NCBI RefSeq assembly: GCF_003265705.1
Contig: NW_020312894.1
Span: 6,021,716 to 6,085,715, forward strand
Origin: Callorhinus ursinus
Taxonomy: Eukaryota > Chordata > Mammalia > Carnivora > Otariidae
Direction: 5' to 3'
Length of the DNA: 64,000 nucleotides
Shown here one piece after another: positions 35,732-46,619 of this stretch. A program made the position numbers and the translations under genes. Within the stretch, counting starts at the first letter, position 1. Each line of letters begins with the position of its first letter. A model generated the notes under the pieces. It was not told the DNA's origin, searched no databases, and saw only the letters and a program-made list of their open reading frames with translations.

Positions 35732-35789
35732 GGATTTGGCAGTGATGCTCAATTCTGGCTGACTGTAAGAATCATGGCAAACTGTTATT

Positions 35790-36400
35790 TTTTATTTTTC
35801 TGATATGCAAAAATTGCACACATTTAATGTATACATTTCAATGAGTTTGGACATACGCACACACCCATGATACAATCACCACAATCAAGGTTCTACACAT
35901 ACCCATCACCTCTAAACATTTCCTGTGTTCTGTGCATGTTACTTTTTTGTTTGTTTTTTGTTGGTAAGAACACTTAACATGAGATCTGTTCTCTTAACAT
36001 ACTTTAAAGTGTGTAATCCCATGGTGTTGTGTTGGATGGCGGAGCTTGGACTTGTTAATCGTACATAACTGAAGCTTTACATCCGCTGAGCAGCACTTCC
36101 CCATTTCTCCTTCCCCAGCACCTGGCAACTACCGTTCTATTTTTTGCTTCTGTGATTTTGACTAGCTTAGCTACCCCATATAGGTGGAATCATGCAATGT
36201 TTGTCCTTTTATGATAGGCTTATTCCACTGAATGTAATGTCCTCCTGTTTCATCCTTATTGTCACAAATGGTAGGATTTTCTTCATTTTTAAGCCTGAAT
36301 AATATTCCATTGCATGTATATACTACATTTAAAAAATCTGTTCCTCTGTCAGTGGACATTTGGGTTGTTTCCTTATGGTGAACTTTTAAAACCAACGTAT
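35790..36400 (-). mobile_element. Ancient L1 ORF2 end / 3' UTR fragment
   Basis: Antisense landmarks in order: gcaaaaattgcacacattta, catgatacaatcaccacaat, agcacctggcaactaccgtt, gtggaatcatgcaatgtttg, cctgaataatattccattgc, cagtggacatttgggttgtt. The minus-strand translation near 36171-36395 is the ORF2 C-terminal region, broken. Confidence 0.8.
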
Positions 36401-36549
36401 GCCTACAGCCCAGCCAAGGCCACTGTGACCCAGAGCAGATGTGTGTGATTTTGTTGTATTCAGTTAAAGAGCACTGAGCTTTGTTCTGACATGAGGGGAA
36501 GTTACTGAAAACGGTCTGATCCTGAGACTTTTCAGCCTCAAAAGTCTAG

Positions 36550-36776
36550 GGTATTGGTCCTCAATAAATGATGATTTCAGCCCCAGGTGGTATTTGGTAA
36601 AGTCTGGAGACATTTTGGTTGTGACGGCTTGGGGAAGATGCTACTGGTACCTACTGAGGAGAGGCCAGGGATGCTGCTAAATATACTACTGTGTTCAGGG
36701 CAGTCTTCTGCCGCCCCTAACAAAGAATCACCTAGCCTGAAATGTTCACCGTGTGGAGGCTAAGAAGCCCTGGTCT
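36550..36776 (+). mobile_element. MER20 (hAT-Charlie) element
   Basis: Sense MER20 order: tggtatttggtaaagtctgg, agacattttggttgtgacgg, agatgctactggtacctact, gaggccagggatgctgctaa, aacaaagaatcacctagcct, gaggctaagaagccctggtc. Second MER20 in the window, opposite in orientation to the one at 13838. Confidence 0.75.
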
Positions 36777-38329
36777 AGGGCTAACTCAGCCTCACTGTAG
36801 TAGAGGCATGACCCTTGCGAGGACTCTACTTAATGCCCCACGTGTGCGAGATCTTTTCACCAGGGCCAGTGGGAACATGAACTGTTTCCAGCTCTGGGTA
36901 AGGTCCCAGATGTGTCTGACCTACTACCTTCTGGTAGTTCTTTTTCTGGTTTTATGCAGTTTTCTCTTAAGTATGTGAAAATCAGTTTTCAGCCAAAGAC
37001 CGGAGAGACCCATTGCTGGTTGCTAGAACTCTTTTTTCCTTGTAGTTCACTCCTCTTCAGTATTTAGCCCCAAATTCCGGCTGTCTCAGCTTCTCTGAGT
37101 CCTGATCTCTGCCTCTCTGCTCAGTGAGACATGAGGCTCTCTCGAGCTTCCCCTTTGTGCTCTGCAGCCTGGAAACTGCCTCTAGGTGGGGACGATTATA
37201 GGGCTCCCTTCTCTCATTCCCCCTCCGTCCAGGATCACAGACCCCCGTTGCTTTTCATCTGGTGTCTGGACACCATTGCTTCCTAGCCTTCATCTGTCTT
37301 CTCCATCGTAGCTGGAAGGAGAAGTGCCTCCCTGTGTGGGTTTGATGTCCCACCAGGCGGAGAGATGCCACTTTGAGCTTTACTGGATGTCTTCCTGTGG
37401 TTGGGGTGAGCCCTGAAGTCATATGAGATGAAAATACTCAGGTTTTAAGTGCTTGGGCTTTGAGATAACTTTATTTGGGGAATGAAGAAGTCAATGAGAC
37501 CAAACAGGAAGTAAAACAAATGTTCCCTTTCTTCTCACAGTTACCAAAAGATGCAGGATGATTTACCCCTTTCCAAACCAAGCTGGAGAGGTGTAGCCAG
37601 ATCAGTCTTCACTATCTCCTCTGTTTCTTCCTGAAGTCTTCGCGTCCACTCGAGACTTCTGCCAGATAAGCTGGGGGCTCCGGCTGCCGTGAAGGCAGCG
37701 AGCTCCCCATGTACAAAGGGTTGAGAAAAGGCCATTTGGTCAAGGACCATAAACATTCCAATTAGCTTTGCCACCTCATGGGCAGATCAGGAGCCCCTGC
37801 CTCATCCCGGGACCTGCTTCCTGCCCGAGCGTGTCCTCGGTGCTCCTCCTGGAAGCCTCAACCATTTGCCTCCCATGACAGTGGCTACTAGTCTCCGTGC
37901 AAATGCAGGAGGAGGGAAATGCAAGAGGCAGAAGATGAAACAACTGCTCTTGGGTCTCAGTGCTGCTCACTGGCCACATTCTTCCAGCCCCTCCCTGCCT
38001 GTGTCAGTGGGAGGCTGGATGTCAGAGGGCAAGGTTCTCAAGAGGTGCAAGGGGTCAGAGGGCTGAAACTGGTTTTGCTGCATCTGGAGGCACATCTGGT
38101 GATTGAGGTCTCCAGATTAGCTGCCCTATGAATGTTTTGTTATAGGTGACCTGCAGTTCGATCCAGAACACTTGAAGTCTCTTGAGATCTATCTGACACA
38201 GTTGCCGCCAGTGTCCCTCAGGACGTCGGGCATGGGGGGGGGACCCATGTCCCCATTTCAGCAAAACCAAGGGAGGGGCGATGGAAGGTGAACGGTGGTG
38301 ATGTGGCTAAGTGTGAGGGCACTGGGTTG
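36777..38329. other. Unassigned sequence
   Basis: No confident repeat or exon. Frames up to about 78 codons only. Confidence 0.35.
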
Positions 38330-38475
38330 AGTCTTTCTGGGGTCTTGCTAGGTGAGCGACCTTGGAAAGTTTCTTGACCACTTTGAGCCTTAGTTTCGCC
38401 ATCTGTGTTCACGTGAACCATGATGGTATCTACCTCCAGGGTTTGCTGCAGGGATTAAGAGAGATAATCTCTAGA
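38330..38475 (+). repeat. MIR
   Basis: Sense MIR core: gtgagcgaccttggaaagtt, tgagccttagtttcgccatc, tggtatctacctccagggtt, tgctgcagggattaagagag. Confidence 0.65.
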
Positions 38476-39374
38476 AAGGGCAGAGAGGCAGCATCTCATA
38501 AAAGTGTTTTTGCTGTTCAAGTTCCAATATATCTTTTTCTGCCATACCCAACCCTGCCCCAAGGCCATGGCACAGAGACGAGGCCCCTGGGGCCAGACTA
38601 ATTGTAACCAGGGCTTTAAGGATGCTGCTCCTGGGCATGCAGTCTTGTTTAGATTGGGGTGAACATCCCTATTCCTCCTTCCCCACACTCAGAGTGCCGA
38701 GGGACAGGAACCTGTGACCTTCTATGCTCTTGGCTCAGGGTAATCTCCATTCCCCAAGCAACTCAGACATTAGTCAGCAAATTGACCCTGAGCTGAATGC
38801 ACAGTTTCCGCTCAGAACCCACCTAGTTCCTGTGGTCAGCTGCAAATTCCACCTTTGACAAGGGAACTGTTGAGAATGTGAGTTTACACACATCTGATTC
38901 CTGCCTGAGAAAGCTGGAGTGAAGGCAAGAAGTATTAACAGGGCATTTTCCATGTAAGATGCACCCTCCCTTTGAAGATCCGCAAGGATATAAAGGAGTT
39001 TACCACCCCAGGAAGGTGTGAATGGCCCTCACACTTCGGTGTCCTCTAGAATCCTTAGGAGAAAGTTCTAAGAATGTAGAGCCTTGGGTTCTGGGAAGGG
39101 TGGGATCCAGAAATTTCTGTTTTTAACATGAAATCCAGGTGATTCTGATGCAGGTCTAAAACTCTGATCTGGAATTTCCAGACTGATATTTTCCAAGTGC
39201 ATGAACCAAGCAACAGATGACAACGAAGCCCGAGTGACTGGCCTGTGTTGAGAAAGCTGGAGCCAAGGGGCATGGGGTGGGGGAGGGGAGGCACGGTCAG
39301 AGAGGACCGTGGCTGGGCCACTGTGTGCCGGGAGAGCTGAGAGATAGAGATGGAGCCAAAGGGGCTGTTGTTCG
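38476..39374. other. Unassigned sequence
   Basis: A 176-codon minus-strand frame (39055-39585) starts here and runs into a MIR, with no family motif, so it is not called. 39120-39190 has weak MER5-like texture (gaaatccaggtgattctgat). Confidence 0.35.
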
Positions 39375-39505
39375 ATCCTTGAATTGCCTCATTGATCCTC
39401 ACCACAGCTGTGTGAGGCACATGAGCCTTATTTTTCCAAAGAGAAAGTTCTGTGAGGCCCGATCGCTGAAGCAGGCTGCACGGGGACACAGGAGGGGCAG
39501 AAGGA
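39375..39505 (-). repeat. MIR fragment
   Basis: Antisense MIR blocks: attgatcctcaccacagctg, tgtgaggcacatgagcctta, tttttccaaagagaaagttc, tgaagcaggctgcacgggga. Confidence 0.6.
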
Positions 39506-39849
39506 GGGTCCATCTCAGAGATGTCCTCCTCTGAGGTTGGGCTTCTGGCATGGCGCTGGGGCATGGGGAGATGGGGGAACAGCACTTGTCCTGACAGCAG
39601 CGGCTGGGAACCCAGGGGTCTTCAGGGTTGGCTGCAGACAAAGCCAACTCTGCCAGGATCGAGTGGTGAGAGGCAGTGATACACCTGCTCTGACTTGCTC
39701 CCTCCGTTGGCTTCAGGAAGATTTCCTTCCCGAAGCTCTTGCACCAAGCACCTCCTTCTGTTCCTTAGGTCCCACATGGGTCCTCGCTCCCCGCCGTTTG
39801 TGTGTCCCATGTTCTCTTCCCTCTCTGGTGGAGCAGATGGATTAAAGAT

Positions 39850-40245
39850 GACTTAAAAAAAATTATCAAGGACCTACTGTGTGCCAGGAACTGTGCTAGG
39901 TGCTGGGGACACAGAGGTCCAAAAGGCAGTGTTCCTGCCCCTGCTTGTCATCTGGTGAGGGAGGAGCCATCCCAGTGAGTGCCAAGTCAGGGTGTCTACA
40001 CTGAGCTGTAGGCCCAGAGAACTCAGCAAGGCTGCACAGGGAAGGAGACGTTTGGGCATGTTCTTCATGGAAGACTGGGAGTTTTCCACGCCTAGCAGGG
40101 AGGGTGGGGATATGGGCACATGTGGAGAAGGAGAAGACATCCCAGGCAGAAGGATTGGCAACTCCTGAGTAGCGGCGCACAGGAAGACCACACCTAAGTA
40201 GAACCCAGTGGTCTCCAGAATTGCAGCTAGCATTTGCAGGGCACG
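39850..40245 (-). repeat. L2 fragment
   Basis: Antisense L2 3' end: ggacctactgtgtgccagga, actgtgctaggtgctgggga, ttcctgcccctgcttgtcat, then gggaaggagacgtttgggca and catcccaggcagaaggattg. The 172-codon minus-strand frame at 39874-40392 lies in it and is not a gene. Confidence 0.75.
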
Positions 40246-40488
40246 GTTCCTGAGAGCAGGGAGCCAGGCAGAGAAAGGGTTTTGGAAGTTGGCTGTGGCT
40301 AAAAATTCATCTGTACTGTGAAAATCCACGAGGCCAGGCAAAGAACAGCTGACAAGGAAAGAACGGTTGCTGGGAAGCCATAAGATGAACAATTCTCGGA
40401 GCTCACTCAGGGCTGTGGATCACTTAAGTTCCTCACCATCCAGAGTAGAAAGACCTCACTGAGTAAAGGGTAAATTCAGTAGAGATTC

Positions 40489-40705
40489 TAGAAGGGTCAT
40501 GCCTTGGAAGGATGCTAAACTAGCCCTCGAGTAAAGGCTACTCTAGGTCCATCCTGTAACAATTTTAGAAACAATTCTTGAAAGAATCCCCCACAAGTAG
40601 TTTAATTGCCTGCCAAAACCATGTTCAACACTCTTTCAAGGATTACAACAAAATTCAGCAAGCGATAATATAAAATTAAAAATATCTAGCATCCAGACCA
40701 AGCTC
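40489..40705 (+). repeat. Source copy of a local 217-bp duplication
   Basis: Matches 41926-42161 over its whole length with nine substitutions and a 1-bp indel, apart from an extra 20 bp in the second copy. This copy is continuous with L1 sequence on its right, so it is taken as the original. Confidence 0.9.
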
Positions 40706-41099
40706 ACTAGACATTCAAAGGAACAGGAAAATACGATTCGCAACCAGGAGAAATCATGATTAATAGAAACAGATTTATAAATGACAGTGATGATGGAATT
40801 AAAAAGCAAGGATTTTTTAAAAAGCTATTATACAGTGGCTAACTGAACGTAATAAAAAGGCATAATATTAAAAAAATAAAAAACTATTATAAAACTGTTG
40901 TTTTCCCTTTAAATTCAGGGGTTTAAGGGAAAATAGTACCATGATGGGGAAAGATATGGTTGATATAAAAATGAACCAAATAGAACTTACAGAGAAGAAG
41001 AAAAATGACACTATCTGAAATGGAAATTTTATTAGTTGGGATTAACAGGAAGTTGGATGCTGCCGAAGAGAAGGTCAGTGAAATTTCTAAATGGAAGAC

Positions 41100-41185
41100 A
41101 GAGAAAAAGGGGAAAGAGGAGAGGGAGGGAAGAGGGAGATGGGGAGATGGGGAGAAAGAGAGAGAGAGAGCGAGAGAGAGAGAAC
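41100..41185 (+). repeat. Purine-rich (GA)n expansion within L1 ORF1 remnant
   Basis: Nearly pure A/G, with gagagagagagcgagagagaga at its right end. It inserts a charged low-complexity stretch into the old ORF1 frame. Confidence 0.85.
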
Positions 41186-41502
41186 AGAGCCTGAGTGACC
41201 TGCGGGACAACAGCAATATCAAGAGATCCAACATACGTATAGCAGAGGCCAGATCATCAAGCTTGGCCCAAGCTGAGTTAAACAGTATATATTTTCATGT
41301 TTCCCAGTGGTGGTCACAGGGTTATCAATCAGGGTTCTCTAGTGCAAGGAATATGTTTGTTCCTTTGTGGTCACACTGCATAATTAACTGAGGCATTTTG
41401 CTTATTTATTTATTTATAGCTGAGACAGTATCAATTTAGTGTAGGATTGTTGTAGCTCTGATGGGCTAGGAGAAAAGGGGAAAGCAATCTGCCAGATGCT
41501 AT

Positions 41503-42374
41503 CTGTGTGATTTTTCTATTCCTGCAAAACAAATGATCATATAATTGGCCTAAAATGACACCTATTTATTATTTCACAGTTTTGTAGGTCAGAGATCCTG
41601 GTGTGGGTTAGCTGACCCCTCTGCTAAAGGCTTTCTAGGCTGAATCAAGGTGTTAGATGAGGCTGTGAGGCTCAGGGGCCTCTTCTGACATCACGGGTTG
41701 TTGTTAGAATTCAGTTCCTTGTGGTCGGAGGGCCGAGTCCCCATTTTGTAGGTGGCTGTCAGCTGGCACTCTCAGCTCCTGGAAACTGTCCTCCGGTCCT
41801 TGCCACGTGGCTCCAGCCATAGGCAGTTCGCAACATGTTTGCTTGCTTTGTTCATGGCCATAAGACAGTCTGCTGCTTTGAATCTCTCTGACTTCTTTTG
41901 GAGACACACCTGATTAGGTCAGGTATAGAAGGGTCATGCCTTGGAAGGATGCTAAACTAGCCCTCGAGTAAAGGCTACTCTAGGTCCATCCCGTAACACC
42001 TAGGTCCATCCTGTAACACTTATAGAAACAGTTCTCGAAAGAATCCCCCACAAGTAGTTTAATTGCCCGCCCAAACAATGTTCAACACTCTTTCAAGGAT
42101 TACAACAAATTCAGCAAGTGATAATATAAAATTAAAAATATCTGGCATCCAGACCAAGCTCTCCCTGGTATAATCTCCCTTTGATTAACTCCATACCAAC
42201 TGATTAGCGACCTTAGTTATAGAGGCAAAACACTTTTGCCAGATAATATAACTTAATTGTGGAAGTGAGAGCCCATTGTACTCACAGGGTCTGCTCACAC
42301 TAAAAGAGAGAATATACGGGTTGTGTGCACCAAGGGGTGGGAAGCTTGGGGGCTGTCTTAGCATTCTGCCTACA
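41503..42374 (+). mobile_element. ERVL/MaLR-type LTR remnant, interrupted
   Basis: Opens near TGTGATTTTTCTATTCCTGC with cagttttgtaggtcagagat following, passes gaatctctctgacttctttt and tgattaggtcaggt, and closes with cttagcattctgcctaca. Between tgattaggtcagg and ggtataatctccctttgatt, contiguous in this LTR type, lies the 236-bp copy of L1 sequence. Solo LTR without retroviral genes. Confidence 0.65.
41926..42161 (+). repeat. Second copy of the local duplication, inserted in the LTR
   Basis: About 95.5% identical to 40489-40705. It contains an extra tandem 20-mer: taggtccatcccgtaacacc (41981-42000) followed by taggtccatcctgtaacact (42001-42020). It has no A-tail. Confidence 0.9.
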
Positions 42375-44201
42375 CTATATTTTAAATTTTTGTATCTGTG
42401 CAGAAAAGGAAATAGAAGGAGGCCTTGGAATTGTAGGCACATAGGTTGGAGCCTCTGTCTAGGAAGTCCATAAGGAAAGGTGACCTTAATCTCCTCTAGC
42501 TCACCGCTGTGCCCCCAGGACCGGGTCACCTTCAAGAACATTGTAGGGCACATGTGTGAATGGAGGCATCCATGGATGGATGGTTAAACAGATGTTCATG
42601 AGGTGTGTTTGAGATGAAAATCTGAGGCCAGAGTGGGTGATGGTTGCTGACTTGGTGCATCCAAGGGATCTGCCTCTGATTCAATGCTTATGTCGGGCTC
42701 CCTACAGATTCCCTCATTTGCAGTGATCAACAGACAGACAGGCCTTGGCTTTAGGGAACCCAAGTGAAGGTCCAAAGTGGAGGTCCCTTGTTTCATTACC
42801 CTTTTCATTAATCAAATCCCAAATAGAGAAATTATTTAATTTTCTCTCTGGGGTTTTCTAATTTATATCCCTTCTTAATCCAGAAAGGACTTTAAGACAG
42901 CTCCAAAAATAAGTATCATTTAGAGATACTTAGTCTGGAAAACATCCAGATTTTAAGAAGAATAATTTGTCAGAGAAACAAATAGGACTGAAGACAAATG
43001 GGGGAATTATTTTCTTAAAGTAGACAAAAATTGCTTGCCATTTTCTATTGAAGACAAGAAGCATCTTCCCAGCAAAGCAGCCTGTAGCCGGTGGTGAGCA
43101 GGTCAGCCCCAAACAGTTACTCTCTAGTGGGACTCAGCTGCCTCCAATCCAGCCCTCTATTACAGAAAGTTCACGAAACCCATTATTTTAGCTACACATG
43201 TGCTCAAATCCTCACTAATGAGTTCTGGACACTGCTGGTTTCTAGGCACTTGGTTCCAGGTTAGTGGCTTCACTTGGCTCCATAGAGTCGGAGGACACCT
43301 TTTGCAGGTGGTGGTGAGCTGGACCGTGTGCGCCAGAGGGGTGGGGTCTCGGCTGATGGATATGCAAAGAGGGGTCCAGGAGCATATGGGAGATGCAATG
43401 CACTCAAATGTGCATTGTTTGCTCCTCACTGTTGATGTGATGTTCAGGAAAAAGCTTTGTTGTATCTCCATGGCACGTGTGCCCCTGTGCTAGCTGTCGG
43501 ATGCATGGAAGACAAAAGTATCAAGACTTTCCACGATAAATGGCCACTTTCTCAGTTTTGACGATGTAATTCATGGGGCCCAGTGCCAAATGAACATGTG
43601 GTCCTCATGTTAGAACGGCAGGGAGAAATAGTCATTCAAGGTACTCATGTGTGTCTCTTTCCTTCCTCCCATTGTCTTCTCTTGATTTGTCCTGGTGGTT
43701 TTTAATGTGTTCTTTAATGTTGGCTTAAGTAAAGAAAAACTAAGATCTTAAATTATTACCGTGAATTTTAATGGTCATCTTTATACGGTATAATGCCATT
43801 TTAACACAAATATAAAAGCATTTAACTCATATGTGGTATCACTGAAATGATAGTTTTTATTGTGCTAATCTTATCCACGCCTATACGTATCTCATTCTCT
43901 CTAGAACAATGGAAACACTGCCAAAATCAACTCCAACTTTTATTTCATTCCATGATACAATCTTATTTGACCAACACTCTGTACCTTCAGCTTCTTGCTG
44001 GGTGAGGAAGGGCTGAGAGCAAAGGGAGCTATGGGGGCCCTGTCTCCCCCTCCCCTTCTGAGGTGTCATTTGCAGCATCCTCGGGTGGCCACCACAGGGA
44101 GCATGTACCATGAGTAAGAAAGGCTATGATAGGGTTGCTTGGTCACTCGTGTTTCCCCAGAAATCCACCGCCTTCTTTCTGCATTTGAAGTAAGTCTGTT
44201 T
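42375..44201. other. Unassigned, AT-rich at 42800-43060 and 43700-43900
   Basis: No exon, RNA gene or confident repeat. The AT-rich parts are repeat-poor. Confidence 0.35.
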
Positions 44202-44217
44202 CCAGTAGGGGGCGTGG
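44202..44217 (+). promoter_or_regulatory. CTCF-like motif
   Basis: CCAGTAGGGGGCGTGG fits 13 of 14 positions of the CTCF core CCASYAGRKGGCRS (last position differs). It keeps a CpG. It lies outside any repeat I can name. Binding is a prediction. Confidence 0.5.
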
Positions 44218-44574
44218 CCTCTTGGGGCTGTCAGCACTCGGCTTACTTGGTCCTAGATGTAATTTGCTTACCTTATATTCCCTTTGAATCTTGCCGAACG
44301 TCCACGCATGGTAGGCTCACCAGAATCCTATGAGCAAGGGGCCCCTGGGCACCGTCTGTGCCTGGGGCAGCACGGAAAGGAGCAAACACACACCTTGCTC
44401 CTGTCTTCTGCCCAGGTATGTACTCCACTGTCCTCTGGGATTTCATGTACAAAACACAAGTTCGAAGATAAAATTATTTTAAAATTCAAGCTGATGATCC
44501 CAAAGCACTGGCTACAGAAGAAAAAAAATGGATGAATGCTAGCTGTCAGACACACGGAAAACCTCGTGTGCATC

Positions 44575-44932
44575 AGAGGACATAACTAATGCAGCGAAAG
44601 GAAACCCCACCTACCACGTGGGCGAACCTGGAGGCTGTTATGCTGAGTGAGAGAAGCCAGTTGCAGAAGGGCAGATGTTGATTGACTGCGCTTTCACGAA
44701 GTACCTGGAGTTGTAAAATTCACTGAGACAGAAAGTACACTGCATGGAGGGGAGAATGGGAGATGAGTGTTTAATGGTATGGAGCAGCAGATTGTGAGGA
44801 TGGGAAAGTTCTGGAGACGGTAGTGATCGCTCAACAGGATGAATGTACTTGGTTTTACGGAATTAGGCACTTAAAATGCTAAATTTTATGCTATGTATGT
44901 TTTACCACAATTAAAAGAAATTCAAGATGGCG
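44575..44932 (+). mobile_element. Ancient L1 3' end
   Basis: Sense L1 tail in order: gaacctggaggctgttatgc, tgagtgagagaagccagttg, tcactgagacagaaagtaca, gggagatgagtgtttaatgg, aaagttctggagacggtagt, ctatgtatgttttaccacaa, ttaaaag. Ends near 44932 with a short A-rich tail. Decayed. Confidence 0.8.
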
Positions 44933-44949
44933 ACGTCAGACCTGCGTGT
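44930..44949 (+). promoter_or_regulatory. YY1-like and CRE-like motifs side by side
   Basis: caagatggcgacgtcaga directly after the L1 tail joins a YY1-type core (caagatggc) to a half-CRE-like gacgtca. Two CpGs are kept. Weak evidence. Confidence 0.25.
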
Positions 44950-45164
44950 GGCCCTTTCGAGGACACGCTCCTGAGCACCGCTGGGTCTGGCGCCTGTGAA
45001 GCTGGTCCTGCGCCAGCCTGTGTTTACAAATGCATAGGGCAGTCCTCTTTCACTGGGTGGTGAGATCTCTGAGGTCAGGGGCCCTGTCTTGTTTCTCTCA
45101 CTGACTCTGTGTTGAATGGAAACTCGAAGCTAAATTGGCGCTTGTTCATGATACATTTAAAAAA

Positions 45165-45425
45165 ATGCAGCCTTACATGCAATTTACATACATTAATATT
45201 CATACATTTTATAAGTGTACAGTTCATTTTGTTTTGACAAATGCATACAGTCATGTAACGGGCACTGAATCACGATGTAGGGCATAGCCATGACCCAGAA
45301 ATTTCTCTGGTGCCCTTTGTACTCGATACCCTCCCCCAGCTCCATCCCCAGCAGCCTTGATCTGCTCTCTGCCACTTAGCTTTTGCCAGGTCTGGCATGT
45401 CTGTAACTGAAATCATGCAATATGC
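45165..45425 (-). mobile_element. Ancient L1 3' UTR fragment
   Basis: Antisense landmarks: ataagtgtacagttcatttt, gacaaatgcatacagtcatg, ctccatccccagcagccttg, atctgctctctgccacttag, ctgaaatcatgcaatatgca. The (GT)n tract follows at once. Confidence 0.7.
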
Positions 45426-45430
<5 letters not shown>

Positions 45431-45477
<47 letters not shown>

Positions 45478-45487
45478 NNNNNNNNNN

Positions 45488-45534
<47 letters not shown>
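45431..45534 (+). repeat. (GT)n microsatellite containing a 10-N assembly gap
   Basis: Pure GT from 45431 to 45477 and 45488 to 45534, with 10 N at 45478-45487. The true repeat length is unknown. Frames across it encode serial Thr-His and are not genes. Confidence 0.98.
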
Positions 45535-45536
<2 letters not shown>

Positions 45537-45599
45537 ACTCTCATAAGTTTCCATTACAACTTTTGGCATCTTAATTAAATGGATCATGTTCTCTTGGGG

Positions 45600-45860
45600 C
45601 AGCAGAGAGGTGAGGGCTTGGGCCCTGATTCAGGTACACATAGATTCTTATCCTAACTCTGCCCCCTTTCTGAATTCTGACTTTGCATGAACTTTTACCT
45701 TATCCAGAATCTGTTGCTTCCTATACAAAGTGGAGTTAATAGTAGTCCCCTCCTTTCATCCTGTGCATTTGCAGGGGTTGAACAAAGCGGTGTATGGAAG
45801 GTACTCGGGGCAGAGCTTGGCTCATAGCAATAGCTCAGTAACGCTTAGCTGTTTATCATC
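45600..45860 (+). repeat. MIR
   Basis: Sense MIR, near full length but diverged: gagggcttgggccctgattc, ttcttatcctaactctgccc, acaaagtggagttaatagta, ggttgaacaaagcggtgtat, gcttggctcatagcaatagc, tcagtaacgcttagctg. Confidence 0.7.
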
Positions 45861-45894
45861 CTGTTACCGATGCCATCATCACCAAGAACTCTGA

Positions 45895-46030
45895 GAATGG
45901 CGTTTCCTCATCTATAGCATGGCAGTATCATGGTACCTTCCTTCTAGTGTTGCCATGGAGATAACTTAATGCCCATGAAGCATTTCGTACGGTGCCTGGC
46001 ACGTTTTAAGCACTCTGCCGTGTAGCTGTG
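45895..46030 (+). repeat. MIR fragment
   Basis: Sense MIR 3' half: cgtttcctcatctatagcat, ggtaccttccttctagtgtt, acggtgcctggcacgtttta, agcactctgccgtg. A second MIR in direct tandem with the one before. Confidence 0.65.
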
Positions 46031-46619
46031 GATATTATTTCTGTTCTACAGCCGTTAAGGACCCTATTTTGCTATTCTTCACTAAGTAAAAGTCATCACC
46101 TTCTCTAATTGTGAGACGGTGTGAAAGGGCCCCGTTTAGATTGCTCTCTGCTGGTCTAGGTGAAAACCACCTTGCAAACAGCAACCACCAGTGTGAGAGA
46201 ATAAGGCCTTTCTCCCTGGGGGCCCAGGGGAGGAGCTCCATGTGAACAGGGGAGCCAAAGAACAGGAAATACCCTAGTCCTTTTTGTTTGTTTGTTTCTG
46301 TTCTTTTGAAAGAAGAAACATGACAATTGAGTTAAGAGGCGTAGGGTGGAGTGGGCAATTGAATCCTCAGAACTTCCTGAGGTGTTGGAGAGTCAGGGTA
46401 CCTTCATGGCAGTGGATTCGGAAGTACAGGGAGAATAGTCAGTAACAGTAAATAATTCCTGGTACAAGAAATGGATTCATCTTCTGGACTCCTGGGCTCA
46501 CATTTTCAAGTAAGGAGAGAATGTTGCAAATGATAGGAAACATAATAGAACATGCTGAAAGGAATACTTAAGGAATCAGGGGAACTCTACCTCTTTGATA
46601 CACAAAATAGTTCAGCTAA
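46031..46619. other. Unassigned sequence
   Basis: Short (GTTT)n stretch near 46285-46300. Nothing else recognised. Confidence 0.35.

Larger units (their letters stand above)
40450..41320 (+). mobile_element. Ancient L1 5' UTR / ORF1 fragment
   Basis: A-rich plus strand. Blocks match old L1M 5' sequence (catgttcaacactctttcaa, tagacattcaaaggaacagg) and ORF1. Translation from 41005 reads TLSEMEILLVGINRKLDAAE and, after a GA-rich expansion, EQSLSDLRDNSNIKRSNIR, the coiled-coil to RRM-entry part of ORF1p. The GA expansion (41100-41185) separates the two. A 217-bp piece (40489-40705) has a second copy 1.4 kb to the right. Confidence 0.7.

Noticed and set aside
39055..39585. 176-codon minus-strand open frame
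   Set aside because: It extends into a MIR element and shows no domain, splice context or codon signal that I can support.
39874..40392. 172-codon minus-strand open frame
   Set aside because: It lies mostly in an antisense L2.
45270..45587. Frames with serial Thr-His across the GT repeat
   Set aside because: Translation of a microsatellite and assembly gap.
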